In this document: positions 24,094 to 35,700 of the stretch, in pieces
Numbering within the stretch: the first letter of the stretch is position 1
How the letters are laid out: each line of letters begins with the position of its first letter
NCBI GenBank assembly: GCA_039707465.1
Contig: CM077644.1
Span: 221,669,962-221,733,961 of the forward strand
DNA: 64,000 nt
Direction of reading: 5' to 3'
From: Rhabdophis nuchalis
Taxonomy: Eukaryota > Chordata > Lepidosauria > Squamata > Natricidae
Program-made: the position numbers and the translations under genes
Notes under the pieces: model-generated
The model's database searches: none
Seen by the model: only the letters and a program-made list of their open reading frames with translations
Told to the model about the DNA's origin: nothing

Positions 24094-24621
24094 TTGCTTT
24101 ATTGTATATAGTAATACAAATTATACATTCTATATTGCCTTGGTAAGATGAAGGGTAGTATAAAGAAGCTTTCAGGTCAATGAGTAAGTGAAATGATCAA
24201 CATAGTTACTACAATAGGTATTTACTTTAACTGTGCATGGTGGGTCTACCTTTGTAGAATATATTCATAGAGTCTGATAATAGCCAAGAGATTCAATCTC
24301 AGTAGAAGCAGAACACCAGAAGATTCAATCTCACGCCCCATGCATTCAAATCTTCAAGTATGTCATGGGAACAGATTAATTGGCTGTTTAATAGGAAAGG
24401 AGCCGTATTGCAGTAGCAAAGCACACAACTTATATGAAAAATATCTTGAGTTCTCTCTCCGACTTGTCCCAGTAGGATTGTCTTTAAAAGGATATTTAAT
24501 ATTTGTTTTAAAAGGGAATAGAAAGAAAGGGGAGAGAAAAGGAGAACTTTCAGCTTTGATCACATGGAGTTATACTGATCAGTCTTTCCATTACATTGGT
24601 AGAAAGCCAGTTCATAAGAGG

Positions 24622-24974
24622 AGGTAAAAGTAAAGGTTTCCCTTACACATATATGCTAGTTGTTATCAACTTTAGAGGGTGTTCCACATTTCTGTTTCTA
24701 AGCCGAAGAGCCAGCGTTGTTGACAATTCTGTGGTCATGTGGCTGGCATGACTAAATGCCGAAGGTGCCCGGAATGCTGTTACATTCCCACCAAAGGTGG
24801 TTCCTATTTTTCTACTTGCATTTTTATATGTTCTAAAACTGCTAAGTTGGCAGAAACTGGGACAAGTAATGGGAGCACACTCAATTATGCGGCACTAGGG
24901 ATTCGAATGTCCGAACTGCCGACCTTTCTGATCGACAAGCTCAGCGTCTTAGCCACTGAGCCACCGCATCCCTT
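24622..24974 (-). mobile_element. Sauria-type SINE
   Basis: Minus-strand copy from ggtaaaagtaaaggtttccc to the head ending agccactgagccaccgc. More diverged in the middle than the 12460 copy. Confidence 0.88.
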
Positions 24975-25695
24975 AATTAGATTTTAGATTCATTTATTTA
25001 ATTTTTAATTTAATTTTTATAATAGAAAGTGAATAACTATAATCAATTCAAGACTTTGAATCTGGAATGTCACTATCATTTCATTATAAAAATATTGTTT
25101 TGTTTTCTGAGCCCCATGGTAATTAAATACAGTTGTTCATAAAATGATAGATACCCAAAATGTGGTATGTAATTCAGGATCACATTTACATTTTAAATCA
25201 TTCTACTTTCCTCAAAGCTGTATTAACAAACACCTAAATATTAAAGCAAACTGCAGCAATAGTGAGATAACATACATAACTATTCCCTCCATTATTTCAT
25301 ACTTCCTCTAAGTAGCTGGTAACTAAGCAAAGCTGGCTGGAGAATTCTGGGAGCTGAAGTCCTTCAGACTTAAAGTTGCAAAGGTTGGAGTCCCCTGCTC
25401 TATGATATCCAATAAACATGAAAAATGATTTCATCCTAAAATCATAAAAAAACACGAGATAATATGAGGTATTCTAATTCTTTTTTCCACAATTCTTATA
25501 ACCAACACCCACTAATTCCCCTTAGTTTTGTGTTTTCATATGCATATGAGTATATAAACTCTACACACTGAAGAAAATATCACACACACACTAAACATTT
25601 CTGTACAGTTATTAAGCATTTTAGATGCTACCAATATTTCTAGAGACAACTGAGAATCAAAAGATTTATTATTGAATATACTATTATATTACACT
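24975..25695. other. Mostly unassigned; half palindromic element at 25325-25399
   Basis: The sub-segment ggagaattctgggagctgaa to ggagtcccctgc is the right arm of the family best seen at 33285-33419. The rest is AT-rich without features. Confidence 0.5.
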
Positions 25696-25755
25696 TCAAC
25701 CAATTTCATTGTAATTTTTACAACGACAATAAAGATTATTATTATTATTATTATC
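25696..25755 (+). mobile_element. Rex1-like LINE 3' end only
   Basis: ccaatttcattgtaattttt and acaatgacaataa-like ending with (ATT)n, the same terminus as the element at 21626-22614. Confidence 0.65.
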
Positions 25756-25976
25756 TAATTGAAGTCCACAAGTCATAAAGTGTCCATAGTTCCCCACCTG
25801 CATTATTGTGGGATGAGGAAAAAATCTCTTTATGAAGACATGAAGAAACTGTCCCTTGGAACTATGCTGAGCCAGACTGACCAACCATTTCCTTTGGAAT
25901 GATGCAACTTATCCTTCTTACCTGCATCGAACCCACACTGCAGTTCGGACATTAAAATATTAGTGAGGGTCCAGAG

Positions 25977-26257
25977 CAGTGGTGGGTTCCAGGCAGTATG
26001 CCCCAGTACGGGCATGCCATTGGCCGCTGGGAGCAGCGACCACCGTACTGGAATGACATTTTGGAGGGCCCACCCACGTTCCTTATCTGCATTTAAGGTA
26101 AATGAGCCATTTATGCACACACGCGCAGCATACGGCACCTGCGCGACCTCCACCAAGCAGCTGGAGGGTGATGGATGATGAGGTGATTGATGCACAAGGT
26201 GGACATCCGGCCCCACCTCAGCATACCGGTTGCAACGGCATCCGGAACCCACCACTG
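25977..26257. mobile_element. hAT element, 'cagtggtggg' family
   Basis: Termini cagtggtgggttccagg and ccggaacccaccactg; duplication gtccagag / atccagag (7 of 8). Interior close to 55765-56079. Confidence 0.88.
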
Positions 26258-26320
26258 ATCCAGAGGTATTTTACAAGAGTACTCAACTCCTCTGCTTGTA
26301 ATAAAATTCCGTATACCACC

Positions 26321-26322
<2 letters not shown>

Positions 26323-26352
<30 letters not shown>

Positions 26353-26408
26353 GTGCTTGTTTATTTATTTGTTTGTTTGTTTGTTTGTTTGTTTGTTTAT
26401 TTATTTAT
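26323..26408. repeat. (GCTT)n-(GTTT)n-(TTTA)n tract
   Basis: Three adjoining tetranucleotide blocks at the 3' end of the L2 copy that follows. Confidence 0.95.
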
Positions 26409-27027
26409 TATTTAAATTTCTATACTGCCCTTCTCCCTTCCGGGACTCAGGGAGGTGTACAGGCAGCAATAAAATCGATGATAAAAAATACATGAAATAT
26501 ATATTTAAAAATGTATTAAATAATACGCCTGTACTAAAACCATTAATAAAACCTACTAAAACTATTTAAAAATTGTGCCAGGCTGGCTGCACGAAATAGA
26601 TAGGTCTTCAAAGCCCGACGGAAGAGGCGCAGATCCGTGGTCATGTGTAGGTCGGTGGGTAGGTCATTCCAGAGGGCAGGAGCCGCCACAGAGAAGGCTC
26701 TCCCCCTGGGGGTCACCAGCCGACATTGCCTGGCCGATGGCACCCTGAGGAGGCCCTCTCTGTGGGAGCGAACTGGACGGTAGGAGGTATTTGATGGCAG
26801 GAGGCGGTCTTGCAGGTAACCAGGTCCCTTGCCATGGAGCGCTTTAAAGGTAGTTACTAATATCTTGAAGCGCACCCGGAAAGCCACAGGCAGCCAGTGC
26901 TGCTCGCGCAGGAGAGGTGTCACATGGGAGCATCTAGGAGCTCCCAGGATCCCCCGCGCGGCCGCATTGTGAACTAACTGGAGTCTCCGGGTGCACTTCA
27001 AGGGAAGCCCCATGTAGAGAGCGTTGC
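26405..27027 (-). mobile_element. L2-clade LINE with 156-codon frame
   Basis: Minus strand: MGLPLKCTRRLQLVHNAAAR, then HWLPVAFRVRFKIL, GRAFSVAAPALWNDLP and the C-terminus. The frame at 26543-27013 is uninterrupted, so it is young. Confidence 0.88.
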
Positions 27028-27030
27028 TTG

Positions 27031-27530
27031 AAATTTTAGGCCTGGATAACCTTGAACTATGCCGTCTACATTCCGACCTGAGCTTAGTGCATAAGATTAT
27101 CTGCCGTAATGTCCTACCTGCTAATGGCTACTTTGACTTCAACTGCAATAACACAAAATAGATCGATAGGTACAAACTAAATGAAACCCGTTCTAATCTC
27201 AATTGCAGGAAAAATGATTTCAGCAATAGAGTAGTAAATGCGTGGAACACCCTGATCTGATCCTGTTGTTAGTTCCTCTAACAACCTTTTATCTTGCACT
27301 GTCTACCGTGGACCTTACACATTTCTTAAGAGGTCCCTAAGGGGGTGTGCATAAGCGCACCAGCATGCCTACCGTCCTTGTCCTACTGTCCCATTTATAT
27401 GTACTCTTTTTATGTGTTTATGGCTTACTTATATCCATTTATTTGTGCCACTTTTTCATGTGTTTTCATACTTGTTTCCTTGTACTTGTTGACAAATAAG
27501 TAAAATGAAATAATAAAATAAATAAACTTC
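27031..27530 (+). mobile_element. Non-LTR retrotransposon 3' fragment, clade unsure
   Basis: With one stop it reads LGLDNLELCRLHSDLSLVHK and FSNRVVNAWNTL, the jockey/CR1-type C-terminus, followed by a UTR with AATAAAATAAATAA at the end. Confidence 0.6.
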
Positions 27531-27534
27531 CTAT

Positions 27535-27813
27535 ATTAAGAATAGTGGCAGTAATAATACAAAGGTGTAAAAATTAAGAAGTAATGGTAAGGATGATAGA
27601 CATGCATTCCGAACTTTACTTGAGACTGATGTCTCAAGGCTTTTAGACTGGTATCTCAAGCATAAAAAGAGAACATTTGGGGAGCAGCAGGATAGAAGTT
27701 AAGCTAATGAAATGGGTTGTGTTCCACAGTATGCTAATGCATGCACACACACTCAAACTAATTAAGGTTAAAATTAACCTAGCGTAGCATATTGTGCGCC
27801 ACATGCTTTGGAT

Positions 27814-27871
<58 letters not shown>

Positions 27872-28424
27872 TCTCAGGAGCTGGCATTCATTGGGGTGGG
27901 AATTGGGTGGATTGATGAGGCTGAGCAAATTTCTCAAAATAATCCTGAAAGGTCCATGAGATTCATTTGAACCTGTTCCTAGTCCAGAAGTCCAGATTGA
28001 CATATCACAACTCATTTAATCCCTTCAATTTGTTTTTTTCCCTTGCTGTGAGTGAAAACATTTTGATGTTCTTCCTTAGACTTCAGAATGTCTAAGCAGT
28101 TTCTCAACCTTGGCAACTTTAAGATGTGTGGACTTCAACTGCTAGCTGAGAAATTCTGGGAGTTGAGATTCATCTCCTCTTAAAGTTGGCTAGGATGAGA
28201 AATAATGGTCTAAAGGCAGGCTTGCTTATTAAATAATTTGCTATGTTTACCAGATAAACAGCATATTAGAACAAAGTCATGATTTATTGAAAGTAAATTC
28301 TGCTTTGATTACAACATTATAATTGCTGAATAAAAGAGCTTAAATAGTTATAGAAACCAGTGCTGCAGAAAGTGAATATAGAAAACATTTGGTCTATTTC
28401 CTTTCTTTGGAAAGAGTTATAGTT
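27535..28424. other. Unassigned; (GT)n and eroded palindromic element
   Basis: (GT)n at 27817-27867. At about 28096-28190 a degraded palindromic hAT element (gtggacttcaactgctagc ... gaaattctgggagttgag). Remainder unassigned. Confidence 0.55.
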
Positions 28425-28990
28425 TGTTGCTGCTTGTTGTTAGTTGCAAAGTGGTGTCCAAGCCGGCATGACCCCCATGGACAACATTCCTCCAGGCCTT
28501 CCTGTCGTCTACCATCCTCTGAAGTCTATTTCAGCTCACGCTGACTGCTTCGGTGACTCCATCCATCCACCTCATTCTCTGTTCTTCTTTTGACCTCAAT
28601 CTTTCCCAGCATTGGGCTCTTCTCCAGTGACTCCTTCCTTCTCATTAGGTGGCCAAAGTATTTGAGTTTCATCTTCAGGATCTGGCTTTCTAAGGAGCAG
28701 TCAGGGTTGATCTCCTCTAGGACTGACCGGTTTCATCATCTTGTAGTCCAAGGGACTCGCAGGAGTCTTCTCCAGCACCAGAGTTCAAAGGCCTCAATTC
28801 TTTGGCGTTCAGCCTTCCTTATGGTCCAACTTTCACAGCCATACATTGCAACTGGGAAAACCATAGCCTTGACTATACACACTTTTGTTGGCAGGGTGAT
28901 GTCTCTGCTTTTTAGTATGCTGCCTAGCTTTGCTATGGCTTTCCTCCCCAGGAGCAAGCATCTTTTAATTTCTCACCATCTGCAGTGATC
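28425..28990 (-). mobile_element. BovB (RTE) LINE, C-terminal fragment
   Basis: Minus strand carries the BovB reverse-transcriptase end: PVAMYGCESWTIRKAERQRI and FELWCWRRLLRVPWTTR, then further coding remnant with frameshifts. 5' truncated. Confidence 0.88.
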
Positions 28991-30299
28991 TGTGGTAATA
29001 GTTTGTATAAACTATTAAATATCTGTAATAATTTGATGGCACCATAATTTGATGGCAAAATTGGAAACCGCAATATATTTTAAGCACAAAATTCAATATA
29101 AGTTTGGTTTTATTGTTTGTTTGTTTGTTTTATATTTAGGAAATACACAGAAAGGAATTATAGCAGAAAGAAGCTACAATCTCTACTGTAAGCCGTGTCA
29201 AATCTCCACTATTTTATGGCTCTTAATTACTGAGTCTAGCCGGTGTAAACTCTGTAGGAATTGCAATCATAAATTAGAAAGTTTACAAACCATGTCAAGG
29301 TGTGAAAACCACCAACCTTGGAACAGTCCTGCAATTAATATATTATTTTAAGCAAATATATTTAGAACAGGGACTGACAATTTTGCCTTGTTAAAGGCTA
29401 CAGTTGACCTTAAAATTACATGTTGAAAGCTGCACTGCAAAAGTAAACTGAAGCTAAATATAACTTGGGTTTAATATAGTTAGTGAAACACCATTAATAT
29501 AGATTACTTGCCTTTCTTTGCTATTCTTATTGTAAAAATTATGTCACAGATATTTTTGAAAAGACTTACGGAGTTGCGGGAAAGGCTTTGGTGATGAAGT
29601 TTTAAAAAATGCTTACTTTTGCATTTAGATAGGTCTACCAAATCTAGGCTGTAGAAAAACTGAAACTCATAATGACCTGACAGCAAAAGGTTATGAAAAA
29701 CTCTTTTAATTATTTGCTTTCACGTAGTGGCTGTTCAGATTTTTGCAATACAAATGCAGTAGGTCTTTTTTAGGATGATACTATGTCATAGTAGTAAGCA
29801 CTGGAAAGACTCCTAATTTAAGAAAGGTCAGAGATGCCAGCTAAGCAAGCAAGGATAAACATCTGAAAATAGCATTATACAATTCACTACTATTTTCAGA
29901 AATCTTTGCAAGTACTTCATGACCGGAAAGTCAATTCAAATACACTATTTAAAAGGCCTATCAAAATCATTCAACCAGGGCTGGACTATTTGCTTACCCA
30001 AACAGATCATTGTAAGGCAACCTAGCCCTGAATGCGTATTCTTCAGATCTAAGCAACTTTCTCCATTTGCTTAGATTTGGAGTAGATCTGGTAGATTTGG
30101 ACTTACTGATAAGTTGTACCAAGTGCAGGATGGCAGTCCAAATATCAGATGGTTTTTCAACTAGAACAAAGGAAGCAAAAATGTGATTTTTGGTCCTTTG
30201 GTATCTTCCATATTGCATAGGATCAACAACTTGAGCTGTTTGTGTATGCAGCAGCAGCCCAAAAAAAAAAGCCAATGCAACCCTAAATTGCATTAACAG
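28991..30299. other. Longest transposon-poor stretch on this side
   Basis: About 1.3 kb without a recognised repeat or splice-framed exon. If conserved non-coding elements exist in the downstream flank, this is one place to look; the sequence itself does not show it. Confidence 0.4.
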
Positions 30300-30481
30300 A
30301 GGGATTTAATCAAGATCACATGAGGTACTAGTACTGCCCTATTAAGCCTTAGTAAGACCATACCTAGAATACTGCATCCAATTCTGGTCGCCACACTATA
30401 AAAAGATGTTGAGACTCTAAAAAGTGTGCAAAGAAGAGCAACCAAGAAGATTAGAGATCTGGAGGCTAAAACATATGAAGA

Positions 30482-31165
30482 ATGGTGGATCTGGAAGGGG
30501 GGCTAATTGAGGCAAAGGGAGAGCTTAAAAATGTTAACAGCGAGGTGGGGGAATTAACTGGGCATATGTCTAGGATGGACTTCGAAAGGATGTCATATTT
30601 TTTAAGATTTCAGAATATTTCTGAAGAATCTGGTGAATGCCTGCCTGAACTCATGAGCACAATTTTAGCAGACTATTTACATAAACCTAAAGATGAGATC
30701 AGGGGGGACATTGACCTAGTCTACAGAATAAACTCAGCATATGCCAGGATAAATGAGGTACCCAGAGAGATACACATTAAATTTGTTAGAAGGTCAACCA
30801 GGGAGGGAATTTTGAGGGCGCAGAGAGGGGGTCCTTTAATTTACCAACAAAAGGTGGTCGTCATCTTGAAGCAGGTCCCTAAAAAAATCAGAGAGATGAG
30901 AAGGAAATTTTCCTTCTTATCCAAAACATTGTTTGATCACGGGATTTGGTTCAAGTGGGCGATGCCCGAAGGGATGCTGGTGTTCTGGGAAGGAGGAAGA
31001 GTGAAGATTAAAACAGTTGTTGAGGCGGAAGCCTTTCTTAAAAAACATTCCTCTGTCCTGGGGGAAGATCCAGGGGGGGCGGAGGGGGCCACGGCCCCGC
31101 CCACTGGGGGCCAGGCGAGAGAAAAAGAAGATACAATTGCCAAAAGACTTAGATCCAAAAAATGA
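30482..31165 (+). pseudogene. L1 ORF1p-like RNA-binding ORF (5' truncated)
   Basis: 227 open codons. Residues about 1-33 look like the end of the coiled coil; 34-125 fit the RRM domain (YFLRFQNISEESGE, DLVYRIN, PREIHIKFVRRSTREGIL); 126-195 fit the C-terminal domain (KFSFLSKTLFDHGIWFKW and VEAEAFLKKH). The only available ATG lies in the flanking target duplication, so the original start was lost at insertion. No stop or frameshift has accumulated. Confidence 0.85.
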
Positions 31166-31447
31166 TTTTGCTTGTTTTTCTTTTTTTTACTAATTTTCTT
31201 TCTTTTATTATTTTTTTGTACCAGGATGTTTGCACATGTCTGCCATCTGAGAATTGGAAATGTACTATGTATTCATTTGCCTTTATCTTGTAGTATTTTT
31301 TCGGATAAATTGCTTTACTATTGTTTTATTATGTAGCCCGGGATGGGCCAAAGACTCTGACGCAAAGGTTCTCAAAATGTTTCTGTAACCCTTACCTTAC
31401 CCTCTAGAAAATTGTTAAAACTCAATAAAACTTTTTCAAAACAAAAA
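30489..31447 (+). mobile_element. L1 insertion with ORF1 only
   Basis: Flanked by an 11-bp target duplication aagaatggtgg (30478-30488, 31448-31458). Order: ORF1 C-terminal two-thirds, stop, about 280 bp of 3' UTR with tcaataaaac, then an A-rich tail. No ORF2 sequence lies between ORF1 and the UTR. Either a HAL1-like half-L1 lineage or a copy of a spliced or internally deleted L1 transcript. Confidence 0.85.
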
Positions 31448-32105
31448 AAGAATGGTGGCAAGAACTGGGCATGGCTAGTCTAGTGAAGAGAAGAACCAGG
31501 GGTGAAATGATAGCAGTGTTCCAATATTTCAGGGACTATCATAGAGAGGATGTGAGTCCTCTCTATGAGTCCTCCTCTCTATGAGTCCTCCTTCGGTCCT
31601 CCAAAGGACTGAAGGCGAGACAAGGAACAATGAGTGGAAACTGATCAAGGAGACATTTAACCTAGAAACAAGGAGAAATTTTCTGACAGTGAGAACAATC
31701 AACCAATGGAACAGCTTGCCCTCAGAAGTTGTGGGTGCTTCATCACTGGAGGCTTTCAAGAAGAGACTGGACAGCCACTTGTCAGAAATGGTATTGGGTG
31801 GGTGTTGGCAACCCGCGATAGAGAGAGAGAGACAGACAGACAGACATAGACAGGTACCTGTTTCCCACAGAAAAGAAAATGCCCAGAACCAGAAAACCTG
31901 GGTATGCATGGCTGGGGGTGGTGGTGGTGGGGTGCGGTGCTCACACAGGTTTTGTGGCTCCCGATGTTTGTTAGTTTTTCTCTATGTGAAATGGGTTCAA
32001 ATGGCTCTTTGAATGCTTAAGTTGCAGACCCCTTGTTTAGGGTCTCCTGCTTAAACAGGGGGTTGGACTAAATGCCGTATAAGACTCCTTCTAACTCTGT
32101 TATTC

Positions 32106-32683
32106 TGTTTCTTTGTACTGGAGAAAGAGAAAAGGGGTCAAATTTGGCACCTTAAACTTTTCTTCTCATGCCTTCTGAAAACTCTGAAGAGCCACTAGTT
32201 TCACTCAGTTTTGGAGCATGGCATTGGCATTTCACTCAAAGCAATTAACCAGTGGAACAGCTTCCCTTCCCTTCCAGCTCTATTCTGATTATTATTATAG
32301 CTTTAGTCAGCCTTCAAACTAATGGTAGTTGCCCCTCTGCTCCACAAAGATGCTAGAAGAATGCTTCAATCCATTTGCTATATGTATTTCAGTCACCTCA
32401 CAAGTGTATCATCTCAGCAGGGACACAGCTGACTGAGCATGGCCTTCTTAGGAGAGAATGATTTTCCACATGTAGAAAAAAGCAATTTCATGTTGTGCAT
32501 CATGAAGTGATATTTTTACAGATATGTCATGGCAAGAGAAGTGTATCAGATCAATAAATGCACCAGCAGCTTATGGAATCGTCGAACAGATTTTTGAAGG
32601 ACTTCCAAGTTGTAACCTTTATTGAACAAGAGGCAAAGGAGTTAGAATGGGAGGAAGAAAAATGTTTCAATTTTTGTATAGAA
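32106..32683. other. Mostly unassigned; CR1 scrap near 32238-32300
   Basis: caattaaccagtggaacagc followed by ccttccagctctattctg is a plus-strand CR1 end with a large internal deletion. Otherwise nothing recognised. Confidence 0.45.
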
Positions 32684-33256
32684 CCGTGATGGCGAACCTA
32701 TGGCATGTGTGCCACAGGTGGCATGTAGAGCCATTTTTTAGGCACACGAGGTGTGGCCTATTAGCTCTAGTGTGCATGTGCGCACCATCCAGTTGATTTC
32801 AGCCTTCATTTGGGCCATTTTTGCCCTCTGGAGGGAGAAAAATGGCTCTATGGGCAGCCCGGAAGTCCATTCCCAAACTTCCAGTTTGCGTGTTGGGCTG
32901 TTTTTCACCCTCCAGAGGCTTCAGGAGGTCCAACACACAAACCGGAAGTAGGGGGAAAGGCCATTTCCAGACTGCGGAGGGCCTCAGTGGGTGGGGTGGG
33001 GGGTAAGGAAGGCCACTTTAACCTTCCCAGTCTCCTAGAAAATCTCTAGAGCCTGGGGAGGGCAAGAAACAGGTCCACAGTGCCATTGCATGCCAAACGC
33101 AGGGGGAAGGTGGTATATGCACGCTGGAGACACGCACACACATATGTGGGGGAAGATTGCATAGAATTACGAGTGTGGGCATTGGTGCGCACGACCCTCC
33201 CACCCATGCTCCCCACGCTTTTGGCACATGATGGCAAAAAAGGTTAGTCATCACTG
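32684..33256. mobile_element. hAT element, 'gtgatggcgaacc' family, 573 bp
   Basis: Termini ccgtgatggcgaaccta and aggttagtcatcactg; perfect 8-bp duplication gtatagaa (32676-32683, 33257-33264). No transposase. The fullest copy of this family in the window. Confidence 0.93.
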
Positions 33257-33284
33257 GTATAGAAGCTTAGCAAATCCAGTAATA

Positions 33285-33419
33285 CAGGAGTCTCCAACCT
33301 TTGCAACTTTAAGTCTGAAGGACTTCAGCTCCCAGAATTCTCCAGCCAGCTTTGCTGGCTGGAGAATTCTGGGAGCTGAAGTCCTTCAGACTTAAAGTTG
33401 CAAAGGTTGGAGACACCTG
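33285..33419. mobile_element. Palindromic hAT element, 135-bp class
   Basis: Arms are almost exact inverted copies around gccagctttgctggc. Termini caggagtctccaacc and ggttggagacacctg. Duplication cagtaata / caataata (7 of 8). Confidence 0.93.
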
Positions 33420-33565
33420 CAATAATAAGTATCCCATGAGGAACAGTTTGCAGCTTAAATGCTGGATGTACTGGGCTACTGACAACACAGAAGCATCAAC
33501 CACCTTATAATGGCCATCCAGGTATGAATTTCTCATAAGCAGATTCTCATTCTGAGATAGAATCT

Positions 33566-33640
33566 ACAGCAGCAATTTTAAGCTATACAAACCTCAAGTC
33601 CCAGAATTCCCCAGCTTAAAGTTCCCAGGGTTAAGAAACA
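33566..33640. mobile_element. Eroded short palindromic hAT element
   Basis: caagtcccagaattcccc with degraded arms on each side; termini only partly recognisable. Confidence 0.45.
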
Positions 33641-34353
33641 TTGCTGAATATAGTAAATGATAAAAGCTCTATAACATTCTAAAAATGCCAGCAGATTTGT
33701 CATAATTTCCATGGCTCCTGCAGTTTAAATATGCTGAATGACAAGTGCAAATTCAATAAAATTTCCTTCCCAGTAGAGGTGCTGCCCGCCTTGAATTTAT
33801 GCCTGACGCGAAATTGCAGAAAGCATTTAAGCCTGAAGGATACTTCCAATCCTTCTTACCTTTGGTTAAAAAAAAATATTCCCTAGATGTTTTAAAATCC
33901 CTTTGCAAATTTGCTCCAGATTTCAATTTCTGTTTGTCTTATACACAGACATATATAATCTACGTGTAACGTGTAACTATGGGAGAAGAGCAATTACAGT
34001 TTTCTGTACAGTTTATTAGTCTAAAAACTTGGCCATGTTGTACAAAACTAGAAAGTGGGACACAGAAGCTGCAATATGTAATGCAGCACTGGCACAGGTC
34101 AGAGAAAAATGTTAGCTTCTGGTGATGGGAACGGAAGCAGTGTCTTCCTGGATCATCAAATCTACTGGCCATCTTTTTCCTATCGCGAATGTCCATAAAT
34201 AGGACACAGTCTGGAATCTGGTCCACAGCATAAAAGCATTATGATGGTATAAAATGTATAGCAGAGGCATAAGGAGGCATATTATGTTTGCTACGGAGGG
34301 ACAAGTTATATATAGAAGGCACATTTTAACAATGAACTAGAGTGGTGTCCTAG
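33641..34353. other. No recognised feature
   Basis: Single-copy-looking sequence without splice-framed exons. Confidence 0.4.
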
Positions 34354-34361
34354 TCCTAGAC

Positions 34362-34612
34362 CAGGGACGTCAAACCAAGGACCACCTCTGGCTCACGGGG
34401 CCACCCTTGAAATAGTGAAGGACCGGTCTGTGGTGACTCTGCCAGTGAAAATGGAGCTCGGGAGGGCCATGCGCAGGATTCCCCCAACCACGCCAGGGCT
34501 AACACAGGTGCCCCCACCATGAGTGATGAGCTGGCCACACACTCCCTGCTCCTCCCGGATGTCAAATACAACCCTGTTGCAGCCATCAATGAAATCGAGT
34601 TTGACACCTCTG
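34362..34612. mobile_element. Short hAT element
   Basis: Termini cagggacgtcaaacc and gagtttgacacctctg; perfect 8-bp duplication tcctagac (34354-34361, 34613-34620). Same family as 17866 and 56947. Confidence 0.92.
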
Positions 34613-34789
34613 TCCTAGACAGATCAACTGAGATAATGTAAGGTTCTCACTTTTGAAATGTCATCACGATCTGTGTTTCAGGAAGTCCTTGTAGATTGAA
34701 GGCAGGTGGCCCTCCTTCAATGATAGTTTATATGGCTGATGGTTTATGTGATACATCAATATGCATTATCTGTTAGTCCTGAAGATAGG

Positions 34790-35280
34790 GATAGAGAGAG
34801 GGAGGGAGAAATGCAGTAGGTAGGAAGGTAGGTAGGTAGAGGAATAGAGAGAGGGAGAAATACAGTAGGTAGGTAGAGGGAGAGAGGGAGTAGGTAGGTA
34901 GGTTGGGGGTTATACGGTGGGTGTGGGTACGTGTTTCTGTGTGCAGATGTAGATCTACACACAGATTGGTTGGCCATTTAACCAGACTGGGCCACAGCAA
35001 GGCATGGCCGGGAACGGCTAGTATTTATATATTTATATAAATACTAGCTATACCCGGCCACACATTGCTGTGGCCCAGTCTGGTTAAATGGCTAACCAAT
35101 CTGCATGATCTACACCTGCACACACACACAACCACCATATAACCCCCAACCTACCTACCGTATTTCTTCCTTTCTCCCTCTATCTACCTACCTACCTACT
35201 GCATTTCCCCCTCTCTCTCTATTCCTCTACCTACCTACCTACTGTATTTCTCCCTATCTATACACCTACCTACCTATGGT
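34790..35280. repeat. Large inverted repeat, arms about 240 bp
   Basis: Arms 34790-35030 and 35041-35280 are imperfect inverted copies around an AT-rich centre near 35037. Both contain ggccacagc...actagc-like inner segments, the accaatctg segment, an ataacccccaacc-type segment and the CTAC-type microsatellite. Confidence 0.85.
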
Positions 35281-35698
35281 ATTTCTCCCTCTCTCTCTAT
35301 CCCTCTACTTACCTACCTACTGCATTTCTTCCTTTCTCCCTCTACGTACCTACCTACCTACCTACTGTATTTCTCCCTCTCTATCTATCCCCCTATCTAT
35401 CTACCTGCCTACCTACTGTATTTCTCCCTCTCTATCTATCCCTCTACCTACCTACCTACTGTATTTCTCCCTATCTATCCACCTACCTACCTACTATATT
35501 TCTTCCTTTCTCCCTCTACCTACCTACCTACTGTATTTCTCCCTATCTATCCCTCTACCTACCTACCTACTGTATTTCTCCCTCTATCTATCCACCTACC
35601 TACCTACCTACCTATTTCTTCCTTTCTCTCTCTCTACCAACCTACCTACCTACCTACCTTATTTCTCCCTATCTATACCTCTATCTACGAACCTACTG
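35145..35698. repeat. (CTAC)n/(TCTA)n higher-order tandem repeat
   Basis: Blocks of ctacctacctac alternate with tgtatttctccctctctat in units of roughly 50-60 bp. A 198-codon Ser/Leu/Tyr/Pro frame across it is a repeat translation. Confidence 0.93.
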
Positions 35699-35700
35699 TA

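Larger units (their letters stand above)
30300..32105 (+). mobile_element. CR1 LINE split by an L1 insertion
   Basis: Plus-strand CR1: [15 protein letters not shown] block at 30360-30410, interruption at 30489-31447, then GWHELGMASLVKRR-like, TINQWNSLPSEVVGASSLEA, and the 3' terminus by 32105. A further foreign piece lies at about 31800-32040 and a short local tandem (tatgagtcctcct units) at 31545-31600. Confidence 0.8.

Noticed and set aside
34790..35700. CRISPR-like regular repeats
   Set aside because: Simple-sequence tandem repeat in vertebrate DNA; no distinct spacers or cas genes.
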